A stretch of 64,000 nucleotides of DNA from Isoetes taiwanensis. Lineage: Eukaryota > Streptophyta > Lycopodiopsida > Isoetales > Isoetaceae. The translations under genes and the position numbers were made by a program. The notes beneath the pieces are model-generated. The model saw only the letters and a program-made list of their open reading frames with translations, was not told where the DNA came from and searched no databases. Positions 11,040 to 22,071 of the stretch are shown here, in pieces. The stretch covers positions 498,284 through 562,283 of the forward strand of contig JAJEKV010000094.1 of the NCBI GenBank assembly GCA_021234155.1, in the 5' to 3' direction. Position 1 is the stretch's first letter. Every line of letters starts with the position of its first letter.

Positions 11040-14000
11040 CCCCACTGAAGTAGATCAGCATGGCTCAATGAATCACCATGTAGAAGCCCCCACTCGAGAC
11101 AAGCCGGGTGAAAGGAGCCCAATCTTGGTAGAAAAAGTTGACGAGGTTGGTGATGCAAGAGGTTTAGTGAACATATCACCGGCATGGAATCGAGGGGCAA
11201 AAGAGGATGGAGATATCGAATTGGTGACATGATCCTGAGAAAGTGATAGCGAGGTCAATGTGTTTGAGACGCCGGTGGTTGACGGGATTGTGAGCGACAG
11301 CCTATGGCCCCTTGATTGTCGCAGCAGAGGAATTTGAAGAGGGATATGGAGATGCAAGCTATGAATAAGTTGTCGGCCAAAGGGCTTCTCCTGGTGGATG
11401 AGATAGGCTGATGTATTCAGCCTCGGTTGTAGAGAGAGCAAAGGCATTGTTGTTTGGAGCTGCCCAAGAGATGGCAGGGGCAAGTGTGAAAACATAACCG
11501 CATTACGATTTTGCGATCATGAGAGTCGGCAGCCCAATCAAAGATCGCGATAACCAATAAGATCAGAACCCCCACTAGCTTTATAGAGGAGACCATGATG
11601 AAGAGTACCAAAGAAGATAGCCGAGAGTACGCTTTGAGTGCAACACGCTGAGAGTGCTTTGGGAGCATTAAGATATTGGCTCGGTTTGCATATGGGAAAA
11701 GCAAGATCAGGTCTAGTAGCTTGGGCAAAGAAATTGAGAGAACCAATAATAGATCCAGAATGGTCAAAAAAAGTATGTAAAATCTGGTGAACAGGCCTCG
11801 GATCGAGGGAAGGAGTTGGCAATTGGGATCCAAAGGAGTCAAGGTAGGATTGCATTGGAGCAAGTTGTGACATGAAAGGATGTTTTGCGTGTATTTCTCG
11901 CTTGGTGAATGAAGAGGGTGCCAGCCAGCTTGATCATATTTAAGCCGGATGCCAAGAAAGTAGTGAGCGTGTCCTAAGTCCTTCAGAGAAAAGTGAGAGG
12001 AGAGCCGCTGTTTCGTGATTTGGGAGGTCACTTGTGGATGGGCTAATATGAGCAAGTCATCCACGAGACGGGCAAGAAATATGGGAAAAGGATGATGTTG
12101 GAAATAAAGGCTTGCATCTGGCTGGACAAACACCTAATCCGGAGATTATGGAGAATAGAATCCAGAGTGTGATACCAAGATCGCTGGCTTGTCGGGTCCG
12201 TAAAGCGCTTTGTGGAGTCTCGCACACCGAAGTTGGGTGGAAATGAGAATCCTTCCGAACATCAATATATACTTCTTCATCAAGAGTGCCGGAGAGAAAA
12301 GCATTTTGTACATCCATCCGATGAATGTGAAAACCCCAGCATCACGTGATATGCCAAGAGAGTTCTCGATAGATGTCAAACGGGCAACAAAAGTGCATAT
12401 GTCTCATCAAAGTCGATTCCTTCGATTTGGCTGAACCCTTTGCCACAAACCGGCTTTGAAACGCCGACCGGGTCCATCACTAGAATATTTTTAACCTTGT
12501 ACACCCATCGACCGCCAACAATGGGGCGATTAGGAGGTCCGGGAACAACTAACCATGTACCATTAGTATTGATTGAGGCCAATTCAAAGATCCATGGCTT
12601 TTGCCGCCAATCTGCACGATGATAACAACTCATGGCATCCCAAAAGTCTTGGGTTCGAAACAAGATCATTAGAGATCATGACATAATCGAGGTCCATGTT
12701 GAGGTCGCCTCTCTCTAACAAAAATACCGGATGATGGAGCAGTTTAAAAAGTGCGTGAAGGAGGAGCGTGAAGTGGTGGTGAAGTGGTGGACAGTGGGGA
12801 ATTGTCAATAGAATGGGCAGGTGCAAAGAAAAAATCAGGTGGAGGATCAACCGAGGAGTCAAGGTTAGAACTCTCCGAAGGATCTCAATCAGATTCATGT
12901 TGGGTGGAATGGGGGAAATATGGCACGGTTCATGCTCGTTAAAGGCAGCATTGGGACTGACTATAAGCTTTTGGGCATCCAAATCATAGAACCGGTAGGC
13001 TTTGGGTGCCATTTTGGTGGTGGACGTTGAATGAACAAAGGCTTTACACCCAAATACTGGTAGATGTTTATGAGATGCTGGACGATGGCTCCAAATTTCT
13101 TCAGGGATGGCTTGGTTTATGGCACGGTGAGGAAGCAGATTTATGAGATAAGTGGCAGTGGCAATCGCTTCACCCCAGAACTGGTGGGGTACATTCATGG
13201 ATAAAAGCAGAGTTCTAGCCATTTCAAGAAGAGTTCTGTTGGCTCTCTCCACTCGACCATTTTGTTCGTGGCATTGTGGAGAAGAGAACTCATGATCTAA
13301 TTCCATGGTGGGAAATGAAGTTGCGAAAGGTGTGTGAGGTAAATTCCCCACCTCCATCAGTTCTAAGGGCCACAATAGAGCAGGCATAAGATTTTTCAGA
13401 GAGTTGTTTGAATGAACAAAAGGAATTGAAGGTCTGGGCTTTGGTCTGGAGCAGATAAGTGAAGAGCTTGCGGGAGTGGTCATCCAGGATAACAAGAATG
13501 TATTTTGCTCCTCCAAATGTTGGGTATCGAACTGGTCCAACAAGATCTGCATGCACCAAGGCAAGAGTGTGGCACGACTAGAAGAAAGAGGAAAATGGTT
13601 TCTGGTAACCTTACACTGTAGGCAAGCATTGCAGGGTTGATTGTCTGGAGTCTTGGAGCAGATGTGACCTGGTGAATGAGATGAAAAAAAGACGAGATGC
13701 ACCAATGACCAAGTCTTTGATGCCGAGAGAGGGAGACGCCCACGGCACAAATTTGCGTATTCCTCCATGTGTAATCGATATAAATAGCCACAACGATGAC
13801 CAATGAGAATGCAAACGCCTTGATGATCCGATATGTGACACCGCCGCTGATGGAATGTGACCCCAGAATCCCGTGACCGCTATACCTACCGATAGAAAGA
13901 AGATGCTTGGTTAGTCCCGGAAAATGTAACACATGGCGGATCAATTTCGTGGAACCATTAGGAAGAACAAAAGATACAAAGGTTAATTCCAATGCCTTGT

Positions 14001-14541
14001 TGTCGAGAGTCATCGCCTAAACGAACGATTCTTGGAGGGCACAAAGGCTGATAGGAAGTAAAGAGTTCCCTTTGAATGTCATGTGCGATGTAGCACCTAA
14101 TCAAGATACCGAATGTCTCCAAAATCTGCGACCGAAAATAAGAATTCATTTGGCTCAACATCGCCAATGGTGAGGTTGCTTTCTTCGTGAATGGATTTGG
14201 AGGCGTGAGTGGTTTGCACCGGGTGTGGGAAGCAAAGGAGTAGTGATCACAAAGGGAACAAATCCCGCGTATAATGACCAAACAATTGACATCCAAACAT
14301 TGATCTGCTTTTGTCGAGGACGATGGCGACGAATGTGAGGGATTTGAGGAATTAGAACTCTTATGGCATTGGCAAACCGAGGGAGAGTCTTCTTTGGCTG
14401 AGGGGAATGCTTGGCCTTGGCGCAATGCTTCAAGTCCGATTCGACGATGGTGGCTTCAAAATTGAAATCTTCAATCTTCCCTTCAAGAAATGTAACCAAG
14501 TTCCCATAAGAATCGGGTAAACTATTTAAAAGAACACGCAT
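11040..14541 (-). pseudogene. Copia-2 Gag-Pol remnant with multiple frameshifts
   Basis: From high to low coordinate on the minus strand: gag (LLNSLPDSYGNLVTFLEG, 14541-14155), a degenerate Cys/His knuckle near 14260-14216, a protease-distal segment (VLHFPGLTKHLLSIGRY, about 13930), the pre-integrase HQRLGH, integrase with VHADLVGP and LRTDGGGEF (13559-13290) and GRVERANRTLLEMA (in 13768-12584), RT with GGRWVYKVK and FDETYA (12669-12376), MDVQNAFLSGTLDEEVYI (12317 on), a VDD catalytic pair at 12061-12053, RNase H pieces, and the terminal DMFTKPL near 11186. Each piece lies in a different frame; I count at least eight breaks. No functional product can be expected. It belongs to a different copia lineage from Copia-1. 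Confidence 0.92.
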
Positions 14542-15138
14542 CTTTTCGCCCTTCCTTCAGGACAACAAAGAGCTCCCTCGTGGTCGCTAAGTCATCCGTA
14601 ATATCCTTCATGGTCCTGATATGTTTGTCAACATCATCCCCGATCATGCATCTCTAGGTCGCGGCTTTCTTCCTGAGCAATACTCTGTTGACGACAAGAA
14701 GAGGCATACCATTTCAGAAGATCATCCATGCATCCCGCATTAGAGGCATCTTTCACCAACTTGGTCACAAAGATTCCCAAGCTACCGCAGATAATTATCC
14801 GGCCTTCGATCCCTGCCTCCAACGGGGCCGGATCAACCGCTTCCCCTGCAGAATACCATGACCATCTTCGCTCCCAAGGATCTCATCTTGATCCAGGGGG
14901 TTTAACCAAATTCCACGATTCTTATCCTCAAGAATCATTTGATTCGCCCACTTCCAAAGATGGAAGTTTTGCCCTCAAAGCGATCCGGCCATTCTCCACT
15001 GCTTGTGAACCTTGAGCTCCATGAACTGCATACATGTTTCTTGAAAGAAGGGAAGGAATGGAAGGAAGGAATGAAATAAGAGGAAATGGCGGGTGCCCCG
15101 AGGCGGATTTGTTCAAATTTAGATGTGGGCCCATAACC

Positions 15139-15471
15139 TATTGAAAGACGAAAGATAAGAGTAGAAGAAAACTATGTTTATATCTGAGAAACAGTACAAT
15201 GGGGTCAGCTTGAATCAAGCTGAGAATAACAGAAAATAGAGAGTCGGAATTGAAAGACAACAGAGAGAAGAAATCAGGACGGAGCTCGCTTCAGAGTGAT
15301 CGTGGCATGCTTGGTTGTTCCCTTTATAGGAGTCCTTTGAACGCTACTTCTAGGAATAGACAAACTGCTATCGCTTCTAGGAATAGACAAACCGCTACAA
15401 ATGTAAGACTTCGTGTTGTGATGGCATTGTGATGACGTGGAAATTCTGATCTACCTTCGAAAAATCCAACA
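15139..15471 (-). repeat. Copia-2 5' LTR (333 bp)
   Basis: The upstream LTR in element orientation. It is followed on the right by target duplication aagga (15472-15476). Minus-strand ends are TGTTGG and CAATA. Confidence 0.93.
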
Positions 15472-15476
15472 AAGGA

Positions 15477-15694
15477 GAATCACGAGGTACAGCTACTTCT
15501 ATTTGCCATCATCCATGTTCCTGTCGCAAAGAGGAATACCGGTTGTCATCCGCTTTCCTAAAGCCAGAAATGTATGGCTTTACTTCAACCATTCGCTTTC
15601 TGTACTTGAATAACAGAGAATCCTTGTTTAACACCAAAAGAAACAACTTGCTACACATTACCCATTTTGAATGTGTCTTATATTTGCACCAATA
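15477..15694 (-). pseudogene. Coding-like host exon, upstream side of Copia-2
   Basis: After a possible acceptor (GATGACAG) the minus strand is open from 15694 to 15512 (61 codons), including FKYRKRMVEVKPYISGFRKA and DDNRYSSLRQEHG. One TGA at 15511-15509 interrupts; the same frame then continues (WQIEVAVPRDSP) into the Copia-2 target site and onward at 10706. A GTAATG donor-like site at 15661 gives an alternative splice reading. I do not recognise the protein. The match in frame on both sides of the transposon is the main support for a disrupted gene. Confidence 0.35.
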
Positions 15695-15768
15695 CTGTCA
15701 TCATGACCAAATGTGACAATGAATCATACTGGCATTCATATGTACCAAAATATATACATAAGACTCAC

Positions 15769-15850
15769 CTGTTTGAAATGTTCATGAGTTTCACTTTTGT
15801 CCTCAGAGTGCAAATTATTAAGGCAATAAGGAAGCGAATAATATATGTAC
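15769..15850 (-). pseudogene. Possible small upstream exon of the same host gene
   Basis: An 82-base segment is flanked on the minus strand by an acceptor-like TATTACAG and a consensus donor GTGAGT. In the phase that joins the next segment it reads openly for 27 codons (YIYYSLPYCLNNLHSE and on to HEHFKQ). The length is too short to exclude chance. No domain recognised. Confidence 0.25.
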
Positions 15851-16559
15851 CTGTAATATGTGGCAAATAGACACATAAGATTTCAATTTCCGTTATTTGT
15901 GTTATGATCTAAGTTAACTTGTTTGTAGTATTCGTGAGATATGCTTTAAATATACATTTTCGCTAAAAGATCTTTCCATGACGATCTAAGCTTTTTAAGA
16001 TGCATTAACATGCTTTCTCCGTTTTAACTGGATAAAGATTCAGCCAATCATAGTTTTTGTACATTATATTAACATGATGTCATCGCTCGATGCAAGGTGC
16101 TTTTAATGGTAAATATCTGATATGAGCATACATCCTGCCACACAATAAGAATCTAGGTGGAGAATCTCAACGAAACAAAATTTCCATTGAAATCTTTGTT
16201 ACCATGCAACGATATCCAGCCACAAACAGTTGATTGGTCCTGCAACATATTTTCTACTTCTTTGAAACATCCAGCATGACACTTATTGATCCAGCTTGAT
16301 TAACCATACAATTATAGTGAAATACATTTCGTGTTATGCCATGAGATTCACGCATCAAGTTAAAATACAAGGCCTTCATTTGTTAAGCCTGTGCAACTGC
16401 ATGCACTGAGGAGAGCAGTAAAAGTCATCTGATCTGGTTTAAAATCACAATATTGTATCAGATCAAAATACTGGACAGTCGACCTGGCATTGCAAGCTGG
16501 GCATATCCACAAATCATGGCATTTTATGAATCTAAATCCCAGTTTGGCAATTGGTAAAA
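15851..16559. other. No gene seen
   Basis: AT-rich spacer or intron-like DNA with no frame, repeat or RNA gene that I can support. Confidence 0.55.
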
Positions 16560-17440
16560 GGCCTCCCGAAGCTTCCTCCTCCGATGTTCACATTTAGAAT
16601 ACATGCCAATGAGGGTATTTCCTAGGACAATATATGAAGAAACTATCGCCATTGATCTCCTCAGAAACGAGTCTACCTTGTTGTAGGACCCCAATAATAC
16701 TACCTCTTAATGTGCTTGACAATGTTACTTCATTGGGTGTAGACCTCCTCCGCTTCATGGAATCAAAGAAGTGATTGGCAACTTACCTTCACCATGTTGC
16801 ACATATCCAAAGAATTATTGCATCCCAAGATACCAAATTTCGACCGATGAAGTACTAAAGACATTGCCTCGCTTCCTCCAAACTTGCACATTTACTATAC
16901 ATATCACATCCGCTAATCCTCCAAAGATTGCTAGAAGCTTTCAAGCACTTAAAAATGCACTACCGTTTGGCTTCATCCCCCGATTCTATATTGTAGAAAG
17001 CTTCTAAGGCAAGTTCGTTTTGCCATGATACACATCCAGCCATCATTACTGCCACATGAGACAACATCTCGATTATGTAAAGTATCAAAGGCTCCACACG
17101 CCACTGACAAGCTACCACATTTGGCATACATATCTATCAGTGTACTCCCTACGAGACTATCAGATTGTATGCCACTTTATGATTTGTCCATGTACGCATC
17201 CTTCCATTGATGAGATTTGCTCTTTGCAAAGGCACTCTTGCAAGGTAGCCACCTAGATGTAGGTATTTCTTGGCAACCCTAATTCAGCATTCTTCAATAC
17301 AATGAAATCGCCTTGTCGCCTTGCCTAAACCTCGCATAAACTGCAATAATTCCAACCCGTGTATGTTTACAAGGTTTTCCAATCTGATTAAATGCTTGAT
17401 TTGATTCATTTAAGCATACATATGCACCAAAGAGGGAATG
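16560..17440 (-). pseudogene. Pentatricopeptide-repeat (PPR, PLS-class) pseudogene
   Basis: On the minus strand broken frames spell PLS-type PPR motifs: VGIIAVYARFRQGDKAI (about 17350), VHGQIIK-like sequence (about 17190), VGSTLIDMYAKCGSLSVA (about 17160-17100), FDTLHNRDVVS (about 17080), GMKPNGSAF (about 16975), LVSWDA and GYVQHGEGK (about 16830-16780), and STPNEVTLS (about 16735). PLS-class PPR proteins bind organellar RNA, often for editing or splicing, in plastids or mitochondria. Here several frameshifts and stops separate the repeats, and neither a targeting peptide nor an E/DYW tail is visible. About five to six repeats remain, well short of a typical protein. It is a dead gene or the decayed edge of one. 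Confidence 0.8.
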
Positions 17441-17657
17441 AGGCGGTTAGCCATAACAAAAATGAAATGAGTCCACTATGAACCAAGATAAACTGACTAT
17501 GTTCCAGGTCTTGTGATTTTGTAGAGTCCTGTAAAAGGCCGGAAGCATGTTGCCTGGATATAGGAATTTCTGGCTGCTACAAAAGTTCTGCTGCCTTAAG
17601 GGTTGTCCATTAAAACCCGATGGTTCTAAGTACGCCCGATTTGGGTTGGCCACCCAC

Positions 17658-17831
17658 GGAAACCCTTCCGGGTTTTAATGGAAACCCTTCCGGCTTTCCA
17701 TGGAAACCCTTCCGGGTTTTAATGGAAACCCTTCCGTTTTCAATAAAACCCGAAGGGTTTCCATGGAAAGCCTGGGGGTTTCCATATTGGAAAGCCTTAA
17801 GGGTTTCCATTAAAACCCGGAAGGGTTTCCA
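17658..17831. repeat. Palindromic repeat built from ggaaacccttccgggtttta units
   Basis: Several copies of ggaaacccttccggg lie in the left half, and reverse complements (aacccggaagggtttcc) lie in the right half. The unit at 17658-17690 is matched exactly by the complement of 17799-17830. The block could fold as a long hairpin. Related blocks lie at 17957-18092 and 21123-21222. The aaaccctt core resembles plant telo-box motifs but is not telomeric repeat. Confidence 0.8.
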
Positions 17832-17991
17832 CAAAATTATTATTTTTAAATATTTACACACGGGAGCCTTTATGGCTCACGCCTTTCCACATGGACGCCC
17901 GACATTAAGGCGCATCGCCCATCGAGCGCACGCCACTCAAAATTCAAAATTTTGAGGGAAACCCTTCCCGTTTCCTGCATGATGGAAATTG

Positions 17992-18092
17992 GGAAGGGTT
18001 TCCACAGAGGAGGAAAATAGGAAGGGTTTCCACAGAGGAGGAAAATAGGTTAGGTTTCCACATGAGGAGGAAAATAGGTTAGGTTTCCACAT
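17992..18092. repeat. Tandem 28-bp repeat (ggaagggtttccacagagga...), about 3.5 copies
   Basis: Copies start at 17992, 18020, 18048 and 18077. The later ones have ggttagg for ggaaggg. It is a member of the same aaaccctt family as 17658-17831. Confidence 0.8.
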
Positions 18093-19456
18093 GCGCTAGA
18101 AACTCGATAGTGCGTGACGCGGTGAAGTTGCACTCTATTATGTTGCATCATGGCACTATGCTCTACATAATCTCTATTGCATAACCTTTGTCTTTGTTAA
18201 ATATTCTTCCGCCGCATTACGCGAGAGACCATGATAAATGTAACATGAAAGAACAAACTTAAGTATTTGATAAATGTAAGCAAACTCAAGTACTTGATAA
18301 ATGTGACAAGTGTTTTGATACATATGAGTCCCAAGGGTTCTCCACTATGGATCCGGCCGCAAAGACATTCTACTATAACATTAGCACATCCATTTGATTG
18401 CTATGGAAGTAGCTCGATTCCAAATCTGGAGTAGACAATGGTTTTCTCGCTATATTGTGATCCCCATGTGGCCAAAAAGGTGGCAATCCCAAAGACTATT
18501 TGAACTTTGATTGATCATAAGGAAAACTTTGAATAAAAAAAAAGCTCCAAATGTAACCTTTGATTTTTGAATCTTTGATAATGATTAAAGAGCGTGTTCT
18601 ATTTGCACTTGAATACCGGGCCCATGTTTTTCTATTGTGTCTTAGCATTTAGTTCTTAGGCAACACAAGTTAATATCAATGTAGCAAAAAGTGTTGGCCA
18701 AGGGAAGACTCACAAATGAAAAGTTGGATTGTGTTCTGCCTAATGGACCTTCAAAACCTATTGCAACAAGTGCAAAAATGACATTGTAATGGAGTTGCCA
18801 AAATGCAAGGGAGAGAGGGCCTCTTCAAAGACAATTGTATATTCAATAAACAAGAACTGGCCTTAATGCTTTTTCGTGACATAGACAACCTGCAGGGATA
18901 ACCATAAAGGATCCATCTTCTCTACTATTTTTTTCAAGTGTATCCGCGCCAAAGGCCTCTTCTTGGCCGAGGGAAGTTAAGTGCATATAAAATTCCCCAG
19001 ATAAATGCCTCAATTTACTTCAGAGTTATCAGCAAGCCAGCCTCGCTACTTCAAGAGCCAGCCTCAGCATACAATTAGAGGAGCATGGTGTCTAACTGAA
19101 ACTTGCCATTTATTTTAATGCTAACGGTACATATTCGTTTATATAGATATATGCACAAGTTACTTTGATTGTTTACATGTTACATGCATAGACACGACTC
19201 CAAGGATGGTAAGGTTGTTAAATAGTTCGCTCTTTCAGAGGAATGTACACTATTAAGCAATGAAGAGTTGCAATCCAATGGAATACTCGATAGTCGCGAT
19301 TTAGTCTGCCAGTGCATATTTTGTGATGCTATGTGGTTACTTATAACCCGAAATGTTATTTGGGTAGCAAAATGACGTCCATTTAAGCTATCAAGTTATT
19401 GCGCTTCTAGGATACGGGAGTATGCATGCAACAACATGCATTTTTGGGCCGTTTGG
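18093..19456. other. No gene seen
   Basis: AT-rich spacer. It contains a small local repeat near 18240-18310 (tgataaatgt with acaag or caaactcaag). No supported frame. Confidence 0.55.
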
Positions 19457-19532
19457 AAATAATACTCAGCTATGCCATAGTTAAAACAACATGCAAATAA
19501 TACTCAGCTATGCCATAGTTAAAACAACACTT
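19457..19532. repeat. Two tandem copies of a 38-bp unit
   Basis: aaataatactcagctatgcc and the following catagttaaaacaac recur with a 38-base period. Confidence 0.85.
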
Positions 19533-19821
19533 AAATTTCAGCATACGAGCCTATGATTCAGCTATTCTATTGTAATGCTAATCATAACCCTGTTGCAGAT
19601 TGCACATAGTAGTTGGTTATTGTGCTGATCAGGTCTCTGTTAACTCAATGTCGGTCCACATGGGCACAGTACAAGTGCATTGCCCCATCAGCTATCTTGT
19701 GTCTTTGTTGGTGGTATGGCATAGTGTTGTCTCCATCTATGGCAATCCATTCATGTCAAGCCTGTGCATGCTAAATGTAGATGAACCTTACCATTACCAT
19801 TTAGATTTACATGTCCTACAG

Positions 19822-20218
19822 TCAGATATACAAGATTCTTGAATTAAAATCCATGTTTCTGCATTTACTCCATGCTCAGCAGCTAGTTTATTTGCAGCCT
19901 TGCCCTATTACGGATTATTCCCTATGTGACCAACCCAGCTTTAAGGTTAGTTTACTCTTATTTTATGCACAGCATTTCCATATGCCACTGTAAACTCAGA
20001 ATAACATTTTCAATGCATAAATCAGATACAAGATTCATGAATTTAAATCTATGCTTCTGCATTTACTCAATGTCAACAGCAAGTTTATTTGCTGCCTTGC
20101 CCTATTATAGATTATTCCCTATGTGACCAACCCAGCTTTAAGGTTATTTTACTCTTATTTTATGCACAGCTTTTCCATTTGCCTCTGTAAAATTAGATTA
20201 ACATTTTCAATGCATAAA
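19822..20218. repeat. Tandem duplication, about 200 bp per copy
   Basis: 19822-20021 and 20022-20218 are near-identical, from tcagata(ta)caagattc through ttttcaatgcataaa. They differ by about 20 substitutions and small indels. No coding content is supported. Confidence 0.9.
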
Positions 20219-20422
20219 GAACCTGATTCAGCTGAAGCTCCAAATCCATTTCGTCCTCACTGTTCTGCACTTGCTATATTTCGTGTTCTTGCTCTGTCTG
20301 CTTGATGCTTGACTGTGTATCCTCCACCCTGCTGCTAGTTGCATGTGAAATATATTTGCTAATACCTCCATCTTTCCTTGTGTTGGGACTTTCTGCCAGC
20401 TGATACTTCTCTACAATGCTCA

Positions 20423-20662
20423 TTAGAAATACTTTGCTAGGCTGAGCAAAGATTTCCCCTCTTTCTTGCAAAGGGCCTGTAGATCGATTCCAGCCCTTTT
20501 GATCAGAGCTACCATTACGGGCCTTGTTAATTTGTTCTTGGCCATTCGAACAGCAAGAACAAGGGCGCTCTCCAAGAACGCAGGCAGTCTCCAGATGTAT
20601 TTGGCAGTATTAAAATGCTGCCCCGAAGCAGCCTCTCTGCTTTTTGAGCATGTGGTCTCATG
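20423..20662 (-). CDS. Unrecognised exon-like ORF (79 codons)
   Basis: The minus-strand frame is open from 20662 to TAA at 20425-20423 and has protein-like composition: KYIWRLPAFLESALVLAVRM, then KLTRPVMVALIKRAGIDL, ending KSLLSLAKYF. There is no ATG at the front, so it would need an upstream exon. A second minus-strand frame (20471-20274, containing SIVEKYQLAESPNTRKD) overlaps its end and could be an alternative continuation after a one-base shift. I recognise neither. An antisense frame (20466-20687) is less protein-like. It could be a host gene 3' end or a chance frame. Confidence 0.3.
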   Translation of the reverse strand, partial: HETTCSKSREAASGQHFNTAKYIWRLPAFLESALVLAVRMAKNKLTRPVMVALIKRAGIDLQALCKKEGKSLLSLAKYF

Positions 20663-20794
20663 CTACGTGGCCATGTCGTGTCCATGATTTGCTTTAGCTA
20701 AAATAGAAAGCCATGTAAATTTGTTTAGCCTCATGGAAAAATAGGAGTTGGATCACGGTTGTACATCATTTGCATTGCTCAACACAGGAAAACC

Positions 20795-21045
20795 TTAAAG
20801 AAAGAAAAGAAAAGAAAGAAAAGCTTTAGACAGAAAGAAAGAAAAGCTTAAGAAAGAAAGAAAGAAACGCTTCGAAAGGAAGAAAGCTTTGTTACGCCAT
20901 TGCCGGAGTCGCTGCACAGAAAGAACAGAGTCGCTGCACAACAAAATAGAACAGAATCGGGATTAGAAAGAACATTGTCGCTGCACAAAAAAAAACAGAG
21001 TCGGGAATAGAAAGAATGGAGTCGCTGCATAAATCGGAGCCATCG
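20795..21045. repeat. GAAA-rich microsatellite followed by a decaying agtcgctgcac repeat
   Basis: 20795-20885 is mostly (gaaa)n with gctt interruptions. From 20905 to 21030 the phrase gtcgctgcac(a) recurs about four times, interleaved with agaaagaacagag. Confidence 0.75.
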
Positions 21046-21122
21046 CAGGAAGAGGCGCCAAAGTCGCCGTTAATTCTATCATTAATGAATGGCGGATATC
21101 TTTCCCCAAAAATTCTATTTTA

Positions 21123-21222
21123 GTGGAAACCCTTCCTGGGTTCTAATATGGAAACCCTTCCGGGTTCAATGGAAATCCGAAGGGTTTCCACATAAAACCC
21201 CTAAGGGTTTCCATTAATTTAT
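21123..21222. repeat. Second copy of the aaaccctt palindromic repeat family
   Basis: tggaaacccttcctgggttc, then ggaaacccttccgggttc, then reverse-oriented cgaagggtttccac and ctaagggtttcc. Same organisation as 17658-17831. Confidence 0.75.
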
Positions 21223-22071
21223 TTAATAACCCCAACGGGGAGATAGTGTGAGCGATTAAAACCCTCGTTATGTCTAGGTGAGAAATAACTAACTCCCCTG
21301 CATAAGCTATCAAGAATAACACTTCAAAAAAAACGAAACCATGATTTCAATTGCTTCTATCCCATTTTTCCTAGGTCAAAGCAAACCAATAATTCTAGTT
21401 CCCGAAAGTACAAAAATGTCCGAGACACTATTACACAATATGCTTCATTTCAAATAGTTCTTCAACCTAGCTTTCACCGCTAAAACCGTTAAGGTATAAT
21501 ACAATCAAAATCTGATTGGCTTGCATAACCACCTATAATTAGGGCTCGCCAAGGCTCAATATACTCCCCAAAGATCGGAGTCGAAGGCTATACAAGCAGT
21601 GTGATAGTTTACCATGATTCTAGTAAAACCAACGGTCATCTTCAAATGATGGAGCTCAAATACGCCCATTCACCGCCTTTACCCCGCTCATAAGACAAAA
21701 ATAATCGATTGCATCCTCGACGGAGATGACATGAAAGAAGATAACATATCAAAGAAGGGAAAACACGCCACTAATTTCATGACGTGGTAGACACGCCGAT
21801 ATGTAGAATCGAAGAAAATCTCATACCTCAAGCCTCCTAAAACACCACAATTCAAATTCTTTTCACCAACATTTTCATAGTGTTCTATCCTCTATAATGT
21901 GTCCCAAATTGGAATTGGTATATTTATAACTTGAAATTTCAAGGTTTTATGGGGTATTCTCGTAAGTCAAACCGTATATTGCCGACGGTGGTAACCGGGA
22001 TTCCCAACCCTAGAATCTTGGGGCATATTGAGTTCCTGATAGCCGCTTTGGCCTGAATCGGTGGTTTCTCC
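21223..22071. other. No gene seen
   Basis: AT-rich spacer with no frame or repeat that I can support. Confidence 0.55.

Larger units (their letters stand above)
10707..15471 (-). mobile_element. Ty1/copia LTR retrotransposon Copia-2, full-length but degraded
   Basis: This is a 4.77-kb element on the minus strand with 333-bp LTRs at both ends. Target duplication aagga lies at 10702-10706 and 15472-15476, which fixes the boundaries. With these boundaries each LTR runs TGTTGG to CTTTCAATA, ending TG..TA instead of TG..CA. A polypurine tract (CTTCAGTGGGG, complement of 11040-11050) abuts the 3' LTR. I cannot find the usual initiator-Met primer site next to the 5' LTR. Gag-pol is recognisable in order but cut by many frameshifts. 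LTR divergence is only about 3 percent by eye, which is low given how broken the coding part is. It sits inside a coding-like host frame. Confidence 0.93.

Noticed and set aside
17658-18092. Interstitial telomeric repeat
   Set aside because: The aaaccctt core resembles plant telomere TTTAGGG, but the units are 15-28 bp, palindromic and never the heptamer in tandem.
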